Source of the DNA: Candidatus Methanoperedens sp.
GTDB lineage: Archaea > Halobacteriota > Methanosarcinia > Methanosarcinales > Methanoperedenaceae
Assembly: GCA_026552835.1 (NCBI GenBank)
Contig: JAPMTY010000007.1
Coordinates: 19,074 to 83,073, forward strand
DNA length: 64,000 nucleotides
Reading direction: 5' to 3'
The notes under the pieces: model-generated
Database searches by the model: none
Told to the model about the DNA's origin: nothing
What the model saw: only the letters and a program-made list of their open reading frames with translations
Part shown: positions 1 to 8,264 of the stretch, in pieces
Position numbering within the stretch: position 1 is the first letter of the stretch
Layout of the letters: each line of letters opens with the position of its first letter
Translations under genes and position numbers: made by a program

Positions 1-908
1 TGTCCCGAGGCGCCGTTGGTTGCTGCCGCAACAAGAAATCGCGCTCCTACCTGAACTGCCGTTCCAAAGCCAGATGTGGCTAGGTTGCCTGTCGAGAGAT
101 CGATCCACTGCGCTCCGTCCCACCACACCGCGTGGCCAGCAAGGCCCGTCCAGGCTCCTGTTGGCGCGGCGGCTATGATGTAAAGCAGACTGAACGACGG
201 AGAGCCAGGAGGAGTGCTTAGGCTATCATCTACAAGGTCAGGATCATCTATTGGACCTTGCCAAACCAAACCAAGGCTAAGCGACGTAAGCTGGCCATAT
301 GTAACCGCATCTGACGATAGCGAACCATCTGCGAGATTTATGATCTTATGGCTGCCCATGCTCTGATCGGCAGTGAAAGGACGAGTTCCATCTTGCTGGA
401 TAGAAGTATTGACCTGCGCAAGATCAACTTCAGCATCTGGCATTGTGATAGTGCGAGTAGTGCCCGTGGTAAGAGATGAGGCCGAGAACGCAATTCGTTT
501 GGTTTGATCTGAACTATTTTTGATTCTAAACGTTGCGTCTAGAGCGGAAACGGCAGTGATGCTGCCCAGAGCAGAATCAATTCCAGTCAGAGCACCTTTT
601 ACAGTGGCGGCAGATGGAGAAAAGTTGATGTAACCACCATCGTCGCCAATCAACGTTGATCCAGCGGAACCAGGCGTGGTGCTGACCATCTGAGTCTTGA
701 GGAAATAAAGGGTGTTGTGCGTGTGATACGAACTATCAACGTCTGTACCGTTCTGAAGAGGTGTAAGTCTGTCCAAAATGGTCTTGGTAAGCTCGGTGTA
801 GGGGCTGCCGCCTACCTTGATGCTCAAGGTCAAAAGAGTATTGGTAGAGATGTCTAGGTTCTCTAGCAACGCTCCAGAAAGTCTAGATAGGTATTTAATA
901 TCTGCCAT
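1..908 (-). CDS. Tail fibre-like protein (C-terminus outside window)
   Basis: An open frame begins with ATG at 908 and runs off the left edge without a stop, giving at least 302 residues. About residues 170-190 contain QDGTRPFTADQSMGSHKIIN followed by LADG, a motif commonly seen in phage tail fibre and receptor-binding proteins. It is rich in Ser, Thr and Gly with no Cys, as expected for a trimeric beta-structured fibre. It lies directly downstream of two other probable virion proteins, so a distal tail or adsorption role is inferred. The missing C-terminus would normally carry the receptor-binding tip. Confidence 0.75.
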   Translation of the reverse strand, partial: MADIKYLSRLSGALLENLDISTNTLLTLSIKVGGSPYTELTKTILDRLTPLQNGTDVDSSYHTHNTLYFLKTQMVSTTPGSAGSTLIGDDGGYINFSPSAATVKGALTGIDSALGSITAVSALDATFRIKNSSDQTKRIAFSASSLTTGTTRTITMPDAEVDLAQVNTSIQQDGTRPFTADQSMGSHKIINLADGSLSSDAVTYGQLTSLSLGLVWQGPIDDPDLVDDSLSTPPGSPSFSLLYIIAAAPTGAWTGLAGHAVWWDGAQWIDLSTGNLATSGFGTAVQVGARFLVAAATNGASG

Positions 909-914
909 ATACGC

Positions 915-1361
915 CTACAGTTGACCGATTACGGAAAGCATCAGTTTGAGATCTTTCTTCAGACCATTGAATTCGTTTAGAACCACGACTCCAACCAATA
1001 CGACATAATCGCCGTGGACAAATCCGTTCACCCCGATATCTGGCTTGATGTTGGTTAACGAACCACTCTTGTCTACATACAAAACATCTCGTAAGGCGAA
1101 TGAGGTTGTGATGTCCTCAACTCTACCAGCGTCAATGACCCCTCCGCTTGCGGCGCTAGGAATATCTTGATTGGTTACGCCCACAACGGACTGGACCGAA
1201 GACAAGCTTGTAACATCGACAAACTCGATCTGGCTGCCAGCATTCAAGGACACAGGAGTTCCCTTCAGAATGGTGAATATGGTTCCATTCTGGTAGCCAG
1301 TCTGAAGCTGTCTACTAGATCCCTTTGCTGATTCTCCTCGAAAATTAGGGCTGTAAGTCAT
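915..1361 (-). CDS. Small virion-associated protein of the fibre cluster
   Basis: Predicted 148-residue protein with no Cys and a beta-rich composition dominated by Val, Ser, Gly and Thr. I do not recognise a defined domain, though the overall look (short beta strands ending in a hydrophobic VVLVGVVVL stretch near residue 120) resembles small phage decoration or fibre-accessory proteins. It is separated from its neighbours by only 6 and 8 bases, so it is probably co-transcribed with the fibre-like genes on both sides. Confidence 0.6.
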   Translation of the reverse strand: MTYSPNFRGESAKGSSRQLQTGYQNGTIFTILKGTPVSLNAGSQIEFVDVTSLSSVQSVVGVTNQDIPSAASGGVIDAGRVEDITTSFALRDVLYVDKSGSLTNIKPDIGVNGFVHGDYVVLVGVVVLNEFNGLKKDLKLMLSVIGQL

Positions 1362-1369
1362 ATCATTCC

Positions 1370-4084
1370 TTAGAGGATGTACCAGGTAGTGCCGTTGCTG
1401 ATGATCGTGAAGCTTTCGTACTGGACGGTCGTAAACTGAGTGTTGAATCCGTCGATGAGTTCTACGCCATTCGCTTTAATTGTCATAGCGTTTACAGTAG
1501 CGTCAATTTTCTTGAAGTAGAAAAGTCTACCAGAAGCAGATGCAGCGGTTGGCAACGTAAAGGTTATTGGCCCGCCGCTAGCGTCTGCTAAGAGAACGTT
1601 ATCTCCCAAGAGAACCGTGTAATCTGCAACCTTGGTCGTAATAGCTACTGGACCACCAGCTTCATCAACACCTGGAGGACCCGTTGGGCCTGGAGGGCCT
1701 TGTGGACCTGGGGCTCCGCCGCCACCACCTGGACCGCCCGTAGCATCAATTCTGATTTCTAGAACGTCGCCAACGACGAGAGTCATTTGGATTTGGAATT
1801 GGTCGCTAGCAACGCCAGGAGCGCCAACTTCAGTCCAATCCTGACCGAGGCGCAGGAACTGACCATTGAGATAAACTTCTAGGCCACCTTTGCCGACAGT
1901 GTACTTCTGTGGCAAGCTTCCCATTCTGGAGTTGTTAGGAAGCGTGATGTCCGTGCCTGGAGCAATTGGACCATTGAGAGAAGTTGGAGGGGTTGCGCCA
2001 GATGCGACGATATCAACCGTCTCATCGTAGGAAGGCTCATCAAGAAGCTCTGCGATAAGTCCCATTGCGACATCAAGCTCTTTGATGCCGAGAGTGAGGT
2101 TTTCATTGTCGATAAGCGCATAGTTACCGATGCCAGTGCCAGTCTGATTGATGACAATTGCGAACGGAGCACCAACGTTGAAGTTGACCGCGCTAACACA
2201 TGCGCCAGCTGAAGTGTTGGTAACGGTGACGGTGCCAATACCAGAAGTGGCTAGGAAATCGCCAGCAGGAGCGGCATTTAAGGCATTCTTAAGTGCCGTT
2301 GCTGTTTGGGTGGAAGTAAAACCAGTAGAAACGTCCCACTCAATGTAGCCGTTCACGAAAGGAACAGAAGGCTGAACGCCAGTTCCATCCTTATTGACCC
2401 AAACCGCGTACTGTCTGAAGTTACCCGAGCCACTGATCAGGAAGTACTGATTGCTTGCCATAGTGGCAGCGGAACCAGTGGTGATAGCGGTGATTTGTGG
2501 AACGGCGCCAGGAGTTAAGGCAGCAACGTACTTAGGCTGGAAGGCTGTTTCGTGAGGCGAGCCGATGTACTTGAGCATTTCTTCCGAAGTCGTGTCAGAA
2601 ATGTCTCGATCTTCACCTTCATCTAGCTCTGTACCAAGGAGACGAATGTAGATCTTGGCTTGTGCAGAGCCATTGTCAGTGCGTAGGAACAGCCAGAAAA
2701 CATCTTGGCCTTCTGGAACGTCTTGCCGATCGGCAATGAAAATGTGACGACTAGTGCTTGGAACTGGAACGTTCTCGTAGGTTCCAAACGCATACTTACC
2801 TTTTGCGCCTGCAGGACCAGTGCTAACACCAGTGTAGGGCGTAGACGCGCCAAGAGGATCGCCAAGGGTAACTTGGGTGAGCGAATCAACCGATTTGATC
2901 TGGTAGTAACCAGCATCGGTATCCGATCCAAGCTTCAGATAGTCGCCTGGCTGAAGCGGGCTAGTCCAAGAGACAGCACCAACTGACGTAACCTGAGCCA
3001 AACTGTTCGTGAAGATCAGGTTTGGAGCAACGGTGACACCACGGACGAGAGTGATGTAGGCAGCTTCGTCGTCAGCGAGAGTGATGTCGGTTGAGGTTGG
3101 GTTGGCAAGAAGAGTGTAGGTAAGGGCTGAGCCGATGACGCGAATGTTAACGTCTTCATCCCAGTTCAGCTGTCCAGGGGCAGTTGGAGTTACTTTGTCT
3201 GAAGGCAAGACGCCGTGGGCCATCGAGCCCTTACCAGTGATGACCGTGTTTCCAAGGTCTTCACGAAGAGTTTCAATTGAGCCAGAGGTAGACTGTGAGT
3301 ACCAGTATGTAGTGCCTTTCACTTCAAGCAGCGAAGACATTACGGCATCCATCCACTCCTTCAGGCTTCCAATAGCTTTATCTCCGCCAAAGAATGGGTC
3401 GATCGAGCTAGAAGTAGAAGACGATGGATTTTCAACACGTCCTTGGCTCCAAGGATAAACGTGGAATGGGTCTGGGGTAACGCCGCCCGTCCCTAGGCGA
3501 CCAAGCAACCAGCGATCATCCTGAATACTGATTACGTTGTTACCAGCGTCGGTGATAACCGTTGCGACTGGCAAGTAATTTGGAAGTGGAAGCGAAGTAG
3601 TGATCTTGATGCGGTAACGAAGAATGACAGCGCGAGGAGCATTCTTGGTCGTTTCATTCTTAGTAGTTGGGTTCCAGAGATAGACCTGAGCTGACGTGGT
3701 GTCGTCAATGAAGCGCTCATATTCAAGACTGACATAGTTGATTGCGCTAGGAGCAAAAGCACCATCAACGATGGTATTGGTCGCCGAATTCAGCTGTTGA
3801 GGCAAAGAACCAGCTGGCACCATGAGAACCGTTCCAGACTGGCTGGAAGCAATATGCAGAACTGCGCCTGGATCGACTTGCATCTGCAAGCCGTTGGCAG
3901 CGCCCCCAATGGAGCCTGGCATCAAAATGTTGAAACCGCGAAGAATGTAACCCTGGCTGGTGCCTGTTACAAATGCCTGAATCAGCTGGTCAAAGTCGTT
4001 AGACGAAGCGGACTCGACAGCCCTCATATCGGGGACATCAACTCGCTGCTGTGAGATCCAATTGACCCTGCGTTGGATGGCCAT
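1370..4084 (-). CDS. Large tail fibre/baseplate protein with collagen-like segment
   Basis: Predicted 904 residues. The N-terminal 200 residues resemble baseplate-attachment regions of phage fibre proteins. About residues 545-640 contain a beta domain starting YFLISGSGN that is closely related to one in the giant baseplate protein at 10156-16746. Near residues 785-805 there is a short Gly-X-Y collagen-like run (GPQGPPGPTGPPG) preceded by a poly-Gly stretch, a common trimerising element in phage fibres. The last 100 residues form another beta domain. Its position among fibre genes supports a tail-surface role; the exact structural role is inferred. Confidence 0.75.
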   Translation of the reverse strand: MAIQRRVNWISQQRVDVPDMRAVESASSNDFDQLIQAFVTGTSQGYILRGFNILMPGSIGGAANGLQMQVDPGAVLHIASSQSGTVLMVPAGSLPQQLNSATNTIVDGAFAPSAINYVSLEYERFIDDTTSAQVYLWNPTTKNETTKNAPRAVILRYRIKITTSLPLPNYLPVATVITDAGNNVISIQDDRWLLGRLGTGGVTPDPFHVYPWSQGRVENPSSSTSSSIDPFFGGDKAIGSLKEWMDAVMSSLLEVKGTTYWYSQSTSGSIETLREDLGNTVITGKGSMAHGVLPSDKVTPTAPGQLNWDEDVNIRVIGSALTYTLLANPTSTDITLADDEAAYITLVRGVTVAPNLIFTNSLAQVTSVGAVSWTSPLQPGDYLKLGSDTDAGYYQIKSVDSLTQVTLGDPLGASTPYTGVSTGPAGAKGKYAFGTYENVPVPSTSRHIFIADRQDVPEGQDVFWLFLRTDNGSAQAKIYIRLLGTELDEGEDRDISDTTSEEMLKYIGSPHETAFQPKYVAALTPGAVPQITAITTGSAATMASNQYFLISGSGNFRQYAVWVNKDGTGVQPSVPFVNGYIEWDVSTGFTSTQTATALKNALNAAPAGDFLATSGIGTVTVTNTSAGACVSAVNFNVGAPFAIVINQTGTGIGNYALIDNENLTLGIKELDVAMGLIAELLDEPSYDETVDIVASGATPPTSLNGPIAPGTDITLPNNSRMGSLPQKYTVGKGGLEVYLNGQFLRLGQDWTEVGAPGVASDQFQIQMTLVVGDVLEIRIDATGGPGGGGGAPGPQGPPGPTGPPGVDEAGGPVAITTKVADYTVLLGDNVLLADASGGPITFTLPTAASASGRLFYFKKIDATVNAMTIKANGVELIDGFNTQFTTVQYESFTIISNGTTWYIL

Positions 4085-4088
4085 AAAA

Positions 4089-4688
4089 TTAGGTTACCTC
4101 TGATAAAAGGGCACTCTCATTAAGATTGAGATGTTCGATCTTAGCAGCCTTGTGTAAATTGTCTAAGGCCCATAGAGGTTGTAAATTGCTGTAATGGCAT
4201 GATTTTTTGAACAATTCAGGACCAAATTCATAAGCTATCGACAAAGGAAACTTATGGTCGATGTGCCATTTGCCGTAATTGTCCCAGGTCATTTCAGGCT
4301 GAAATTGAGATTCAATATGTTTGCAAAATTGATCAAAAGAACATCCTAGAGACTTAGAAAATTTTTCCTTATCTCTCAAAAAGTTACTAATTCTAAGTCG
4401 AGCATTCACAATAGCTCTATATTTTGGATTTTCTTTGTATCGCTTTTTTTGGTACGTTAAATTTCGGGCGTCTATTTTGGCTTTGTTTTTTAGTCTGTAC
4501 TCTTTGTCTTTTTTGGCAATTTTCTCTTTGTGCTTCAAGTAGTAACGCCTAGAAGCGGCCTGTCTCTTTCCTACTTTACTAGAATAGTTACACATTTTGC
4601 ATGCGTGGTGAAACCCATCCTTTCTACTTCTGTTCTTATTGAAATCAGACAAGGATTTGATTTCTTTGCACTTAGAGCACTTTTTCAT
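4089..4688 (-). CDS. Free-standing HNH endonuclease with N-terminal zinc module
   Basis: Predicted 199 residues. The N-terminus has CSKC near residue 4 and CKMC near residue 30, a paired-cysteine zinc-binding module also present in HNH genes at 30810 and 45402. A lysine/arginine-rich linker follows (about residues 45-105). The C-terminal nuclease core contains WHIDHKFPL, then NLQPL and DNLHK, the H-N-N style signature of HNH nucleases. Codon and base composition are more AT-rich than the adjoining tail genes, which fits an inserted homing gene. It sits 4 bases from the fibre gene end. Confidence 0.8.
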   Translation of the reverse strand: MKKCSKCKEIKSLSDFNKNRSRKDGFHHACKMCNYSSKVGKRQAASRRYYLKHKEKIAKKDKEYRLKNKAKIDARNLTYQKKRYKENPKYRAIVNARLRISNFLRDKEKFSKSLGCSFDQFCKHIESQFQPEMTWDNYGKWHIDHKFPLSIAYEFGPELFKKSCHYSNLQPLWALDNLHKAAKIEHLNLNESALLSEVT

Positions 4689-4742
4689 CTTGTAAAGATT
4701 ATATCATTGTGAAATAGCTGGAAGTCAGAGGAATCTTTAAGA

Positions 4743-4748
4743 TATAAT
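4743..4748 (+). promoter_or_regulatory. Possible -10 element (TATAAT) for the 4772 gene
   Basis: A perfect TATAAT lies 23 bases before the GTG start at 4772, and a Shine-Dalgarno-like CAGGAGA follows it. No convincing -35 box is found at 16-18 base spacing, so the call is tentative. Confidence 0.35.
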
Positions 4749-4771
4749 CCACTCAGAGCAGGAGAACCACC

Positions 4772-5161
4772 GTGGGAAAGTCTAAACGTGGCGATCGAGA
4801 ATTCAGCAGGGAACAGAAACTAGTGCATGAAAATCGTATACTTAAACGACATGTGTCCAGCTTGCGCAAACAATTAGCAAAGCTAGATTTAGACAGATAC
4901 TCCAACTTAAAAGAAGCAATTGAGCAACACTATCAAGAGGATAGGGCTCAAGAAGGCAAAGAAATACTTGACCGTTTAAAACAAGAATGGCGCTGCCATG
5001 AGCCTAATTGCGACGGATTCCTAGAAATCTTCACATACAACAAGCTGAATAATACGTGGTACTACCGTGTCTGTTCCAATGCGCCTGGGTGCAAGAATCG
5101 CACCAAGGCCCAGAAGTACGATCCAGCCACGGTTAAGGGAATCGTCAGGAAATCCAGCTAG
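4772..5161 (+). CDS. Coiled-coil protein with C-terminal zinc ribbon
   Basis: Predicted 129 residues beginning at GTG, chosen because it follows an AGGAGA ribosome site. The N-terminal 80 residues are highly charged and helical, probably a coiled coil. The C-terminal part has four well-placed cysteines (CHEPNC near residue 75, then CSNAPGC near residue 102), a zinc-ribbon pattern. Zinc-ribbon plus coiled coil is seen in small phage nucleic-acid binding or regulatory proteins, but I cannot assign a function. It is the only plus-strand gene between two minus-strand genes and has its own putative promoter and terminator. Confidence 0.6.
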   Translation: MGKSKRGDREFSREQKLVHENRILKRHVSSLRKQLAKLDLDRYSNLKEAIEQHYQEDRAQEGKEILDRLKQEWRCHEPNCDGFLEIFTYNKLNNTWYYRVCSNAPGCKNRTKAQKYDPATVKGIVRKSS

Positions 5162-5166
5162 TTACG

Positions 5167-5213
5167 TTTTATCAAACCTATTTTCACAAATTTGTAAATA
5201 TAGCTTGATAAAA
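5167..5213. terminator. Inverted repeat between convergent genes, probable terminator
   Basis: TTTTATCAA at 5167-5175 is matched by its reverse complement TTGATAAAA at 5205-5213, with an inner ACAAATTTGT palindrome. It lies in the 67-base gap between the convergent ends of the genes at 4772-5161 and 5229-5993. The position favours a bidirectional terminator, although the stem is AT-rich and the loop is long, so strength is uncertain. Confidence 0.45.
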
Positions 5214-5228
5214 TGGAAATAGCTGATT

Positions 5229-5993
5229 TTACTCAGTAATCCAGTATTTTGTGAAAGGATGGCCCCCACAGTAGTACAAAGCGGCCACATCTTTCATGCC
5301 ATTTGGATACGTTTTGTAGAGTCTGCGATACCATAGCTTTGAAGCTAGCCAGCACAACGGTGAGCTTTTGGTTGCCTGGATGAGCAGCCACGATAGGCGC
5401 CTGGCGTCCGTATCTGACCTTGGAGCCCAAATGCAACTCGTGGCGATGACCAAAGCGGCAATGAGATAGAACGGCCAGAAGAACGGTATCCAGCCTAGTC
5501 CAGCTGCGGAGGCCATCGCAGCGACCATCTGAGGCTGTCTCCAGAGAAACGCACTCCAATTGAATTTGTCAGTGTTGTTGAAGAATCCTAGGTGGGTAAT
5601 TCCATGCCAGAGCAGGCCCAATCCACTCTCGAAAGCGCCAACCGACTGGTGCCAAGGCAAACTTTCTCTCATGACTTTTAATGCGGCACAGTATCCATAG
5701 TAGTCATCAGGTCCCTCCTGGTCTGGATCGCCTGGGGCGCGGCTCAAAAGGCCCCATGACTTGAGGCACTTCCAAAGAGCCATGCTTTTATATTCACATT
5801 CCATGAGAGTATCCAAATGAGCAAATGGATCGTATGGCGAATCTCTCATGATGTAGAGAAGCATGATAATATACTCAGAGGTGAACATTACGCCATTATC
5901 TGAACCGCGTTCGCCTTCTTTCCAGTCGCCAGTGTTCGGCGCCACAAGCCTATTTCCATCTACGTAAGGTTCAATTTCTTCTCTAAGTCCCAT
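5229..5993 (-). CDS. Hypothetical protein with hydrophobic membrane-like segment
   Basis: Predicted 254 residues of unrecognised family. A strongly hydrophobic stretch at about residues 155-190 (LGWIPFFWPFYLIAALVIA) could form one or two membrane helices. The protein is unusually rich in Trp and Tyr and has several Cys. It is divergently oriented from the transglycosylase gene at 6066. Its proximity to a lytic enzyme is only circumstantial evidence for an envelope role; a holin assignment is not supported, as it is much longer than typical holins. Confidence 0.5.
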   Translation of the reverse strand: MGLREEIEPYVDGNRLVAPNTGDWKEGERGSDNGVMFTSEYIIMLLYIMRDSPYDPFAHLDTLMECEYKSMALWKCLKSWGLLSRAPGDPDQEGPDDYYGYCAALKVMRESLPWHQSVGAFESGLGLLWHGITHLGFFNNTDKFNWSAFLWRQPQMVAAMASAAGLGWIPFFWPFYLIAALVIATSCIWAPRSDTDARRLSWLLIQATKSSPLCWLASKLWYRRLYKTYPNGMKDVAALYYCGGHPFTKYWITE

Positions 5994-6015
5994 ATATTCC
6001 TCAAGATTAACCTGC

Positions 6016-6044
6016 TTTACACCCTAACCATTTCTTGATAAACT
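6016..6044 (+). promoter_or_regulatory. Sigma70-type promoter for the transglycosylase operon
   Basis: TTTACA at 6016-6021 and TAAACT at 6039-6044 are separated by exactly 17 bases and sit 22 bases before the ATG at 6066. The gene start is preceded by GGAGG. The sequence around the -10 box (CTTGATAAACTGG) is nearly identical to that of the promoter at 20000-20028. Confidence 0.6.
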
Positions 6045-6065
6045 GGTGTTTGGAATGGAGGTTCC

Positions 6066-6497
6066 ATGACTTACTCTGTAATTATCGCCGCAGCGGCAAA
6101 AGCGGCCAAGGTCTCTAGTGTTCTTTTATACGCGATTTGTCAGTACGAATCCAGGGACTTTTCAGTTGACTACTCAAAATATGACAATGGAAGTCCCAGC
6201 TACTCAGTTTGCCAGGTAAAAGAGGATACAGCTAGGATGCTTGGCTTCAAGGGCAAAGCCAGCGAACTCAGGAACGCCAAAGTTGGCATCAAGTACGCCG
6301 CCCTGTATTTGAGGTACCAAGAGGATCGGTACGGCGATGACTGGTGCAAGATAACCGCCGCCTACAACGCTGGTTCCTTCAATGAGAGCAAAAAACTGCC
6401 TGGGAAGCCACGAAATCTGAAATACGTGCGAAGGGTCCAGAAACAGCTTGATGACGAATACAAGTCTAAGCTATCATGTGAGACAAATGGCAATTGA
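6066..6497 (+). CDS. Lytic transglycosylase (SLT-like)
   Basis: Predicted 143 residues. Cleaves the peptidoglycan glycan strand. The catalytic glutamate is in CQYESRD near residue 28, followed by YSVCQVKEDTARMLG near residues 49-63, equivalent to the GxxQxxxxTA block of soluble lytic transglycosylases, and AAYNAGS near residue 105, the third family motif. There is no clear signal peptide, so it may be a virion-carried enzyme or depend on a holin. It heads a plus-strand cluster with its own promoter inserted in the tail module. Confidence 0.8.
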   Translation: MTYSVIIAAAAKAAKVSSVLLYAICQYESRDFSVDYSKYDNGSPSYSVCQVKEDTARMLGFKGKASELRNAKVGIKYAALYLRYQEDRYGDDWCKITAAYNAGSFNESKKLPGKPRNLKYVRRVQKQLDDEYKSKLSCETNGN

Positions 6498-7032
6498 AGT
6501 CTTTACCTCGTTAGACCTGGAAATGAATCAGCCTAGCAGGCGCATCATCCAAATTGGTGCCTGCGTAGGAAACATCAAGACTGGCACCATCTTTGAAAAA
6601 CTGTCGGTTTTCGTTAATCCTCTTGAGCACTTGAATCCTGCAATCACGGATCTCACCAAGATCACCCAGCAGGATGTGGATGGTGGCGTGACTCTCGAAG
6701 AAGCTTATCGCAAGCTTCAGAAAATGCACGAGAATTACAGCGCCTTCGTAAATCCGATCACATGGGGCGGCGGAGACTCCAGAGAGCTTCTTGATCAGCT
6801 CCAGGCTGACAATCCTCACTTTGAGGGTTGGTGTTTTGGTCGAAGGCATATTGATGTCAAAACCCTATTCGTCTCTTGGCGATTCGCACGTGGAGAGCCT
6901 ATCCAGGGCGGACTGGCTCGCAGCATGATCAAGCTAGGTCTCAAATTCGATGGCCAAAAACATGACGGATGTGATGACGCAGTGAACACCTTCAAGATGT
7001 TCTGCGCCATGCTCAAGAAATTCAGAGAGTAG
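6487..7032 (+). CDS. DnaQ-like 3'-5' exonuclease (RNase H fold)
   Basis: Predicted 181 residues from the ATG at 6487, overlapping the preceding gene by 11 bases; an in-frame ATG at 6448 is judged too far upstream. The first acidic motif is SLDLEMN (D-x-E) near residue 9, a second acidic position falls near GGGDSRELL, and the last motif is DGCDDAVNTFKMF near the C-terminus, giving a DEDD arrangement. This family removes nucleotides from 3' ends of DNA or RNA. It lacks any polymerase domain, so it is a stand-alone nuclease. Confidence 0.75.
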   Translation: MAIEVFTSLDLEMNQPSRRIIQIGACVGNIKTGTIFEKLSVFVNPLEHLNPAITDLTKITQQDVDGGVTLEEAYRKLQKMHENYSAFVNPITWGGGDSRELLDQLQADNPHFEGWCFGRRHIDVKTLFVSWRFARGEPIQGGLARSMIKLGLKFDGQKHDGCDDAVNTFKMFCAMLKKFRE

Positions 7033-7033
7033 T

Positions 7034-7648
7034 ATGTCCAAGCTAAAGCACTATGTTGACCGATTCCTCACGTGGCCCCTTCCGAAAAGCGTGTGCTCAG
7101 ACCTGTGTGCCACGATGCGGGACTATCCGCACCGTACTGGAACGACACTGTTGACTGCCACAGAAGCCGAGGAAATGTTCAAGCACGTGCTCGAAACAGA
7201 GGTTCCTGAAGACGAAAGACTGCTTCGCCATTGGTACGAAGATAGAGACTTTCCAGAAGTAAAGGACGGCAACGACGGTGTTCTGGGTTACGTGCCCAAC
7301 CCAGCCGACAGGAAGCGTCTGATCGAACGCCACAACAAGCTTGTGGACTACGTTCTTGAGAACTTCACCCCCAAGAAACTTACACCTTTACCGATCAACC
7401 CTGCGCTCCTAGCCGAGCTTCCACCAGAAGAGGAAGAAGACGATTTTGCTGCGATATGCAAGCGCTTTTTCACAGACCCGTTGAACTGCCAGTGGTTTGA
7501 CAAGCTGTTCGACGAGCTTGAAATCAACCTATCACAAGCACGCAAGTGGTGTTCTGGAGTCAGCGAGCCTCACCCCAGAATGAAAAAGATCGTGCTAGAA
7601 AAAATCGCCGCTTTAAAGGGTAAAGTGGATCATAGCAATGGGGACTAG
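7034..7648 (+). CDS. Hypothetical protein
   Basis: Predicted 204 residues, starting 2 bases after the exonuclease stop. No family is recognised. There is an acidic run (EEEEDDF) near residue 138 and a helical C-terminal region where ELEINLSQARKWCSG could form a helix-turn-helix-like segment. The tight spacing suggests it is translated with the exonuclease. Confidence 0.5.
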   Translation: MSKLKHYVDRFLTWPLPKSVCSDLCATMRDYPHRTGTTLLTATEAEEMFKHVLETEVPEDERLLRHWYEDRDFPEVKDGNDGVLGYVPNPADRKRLIERHNKLVDYVLENFTPKKLTPLPINPALLAELPPEEEEDDFAAICKRFFTDPLNCQWFDKLFDELEINLSQARKWCSGVSEPHPRMKKIVLEKIAALKGKVDHSNGD

Positions 7649-7867
7649 ATGAAGACCCATTTCATCAACGACTATCATGACAGAACCCCGTGCGGACTCC
7701 TGTGGAGGACCAAGCGAGGCAAGTTCACGACAGTCGAATACGCCGTCACAGATGATGCAGAGGCCTGCCGCAGATGCTTGGCTTTCATCAAGCGCGAGAA
7801 AGAAATGCGGAAGTTCGTTAGACGAATATTCTCAGAGGCTAAGCACGATCAAGGGCGAACAGAATAA
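7649..7867 (+). CDS. Small basic protein with paired cysteines
   Basis: Predicted 72 residues starting immediately after the preceding stop codon. It contains CGLLW near residue 15 and CRRC near residue 40 and is rich in Arg and Lys. It may bind zinc or nucleic acid, but no family is recognised. The last 29 bases overlap convergently with the 7839-8264 gene. Confidence 0.5.
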   Translation: MKTHFINDYHDRTPCGLLWRTKRGKFTTVEYAVTDDAEACRRCLAFIKREKEMRKFVRRIFSEAKHDQGRTE

Positions 7868-8264
7868 TCTGACCAATGAACTCTAGATTGAGCTTGTAGG
7901 TGCTTTTAATGCCAACCGTGTGACTTTCCCTTGTCACCTTAGCGTTCGTGATAAGGGCGATGTCTTCGCCACTTTGCCTGTCCTGAATTCGGATAGAAAT
8001 GTATGGAGAAGCGGCGATGTCCGTAAACAGCGGACGCATGTTCTTGCCCTGTAGACCGCCAGAGTTTTTCACTCTGAGACCGTTGATACTACCTCTAACC
8101 ATCGCTTTCGTGGTCGCGATTTCCTGTGGCCATGGAGAGTCGATGCCGTAGATCTCAGCTTCACCGTAATCCACGCTGAGATTAAGCCCCTGCACTTCGT
8201 TGTAGACTTTGTTGTTGATGTACAACTTGATGTGTGCGCCTGTGAGAATCAGTGTTTGTGCCAT
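7839..8264 (-). CDS. Probable tail/baseplate structural protein
   Basis: Predicted 141 residues of mixed beta composition with no Cys. The pattern (an N-terminal LILTGAHIKLYINNKVYNEV strand pair, then alternating strands with a conserved-looking PWPQEIATTKAMVRGSINGL) resembles small tail-tube or baseplate beta-barrel proteins of myoviruses. It is the last gene of the minus-strand baseplate run and abuts the 8264-10153 gene with a one-base overlap. Confidence 0.6.
   Translation of the reverse strand: MAQTLILTGAHIKLYINNKVYNEVQGLNLSVDYGEAEIYGIDSPWPQEIATTKAMVRGSINGLRVKNSGGLQGKNMRPLFTDIAASPYISIRIQDRQSGEDIALITNAKVTRESHTVGIKSTYKLNLEFIGQIILFALDRA

Noticed and set aside
1632..1844. Plus-strand frame rich in Gly and Pro
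   Set aside because: It is the reverse image of the collagen-like part of the 1370-4084 gene and has no ribosome site.
5205..5216. TTGATAAAATGG resembling the plus-strand promoter motif
   Set aside because: It is one arm of an inverted repeat between convergent genes and lacks a -35 box at the right spacing.
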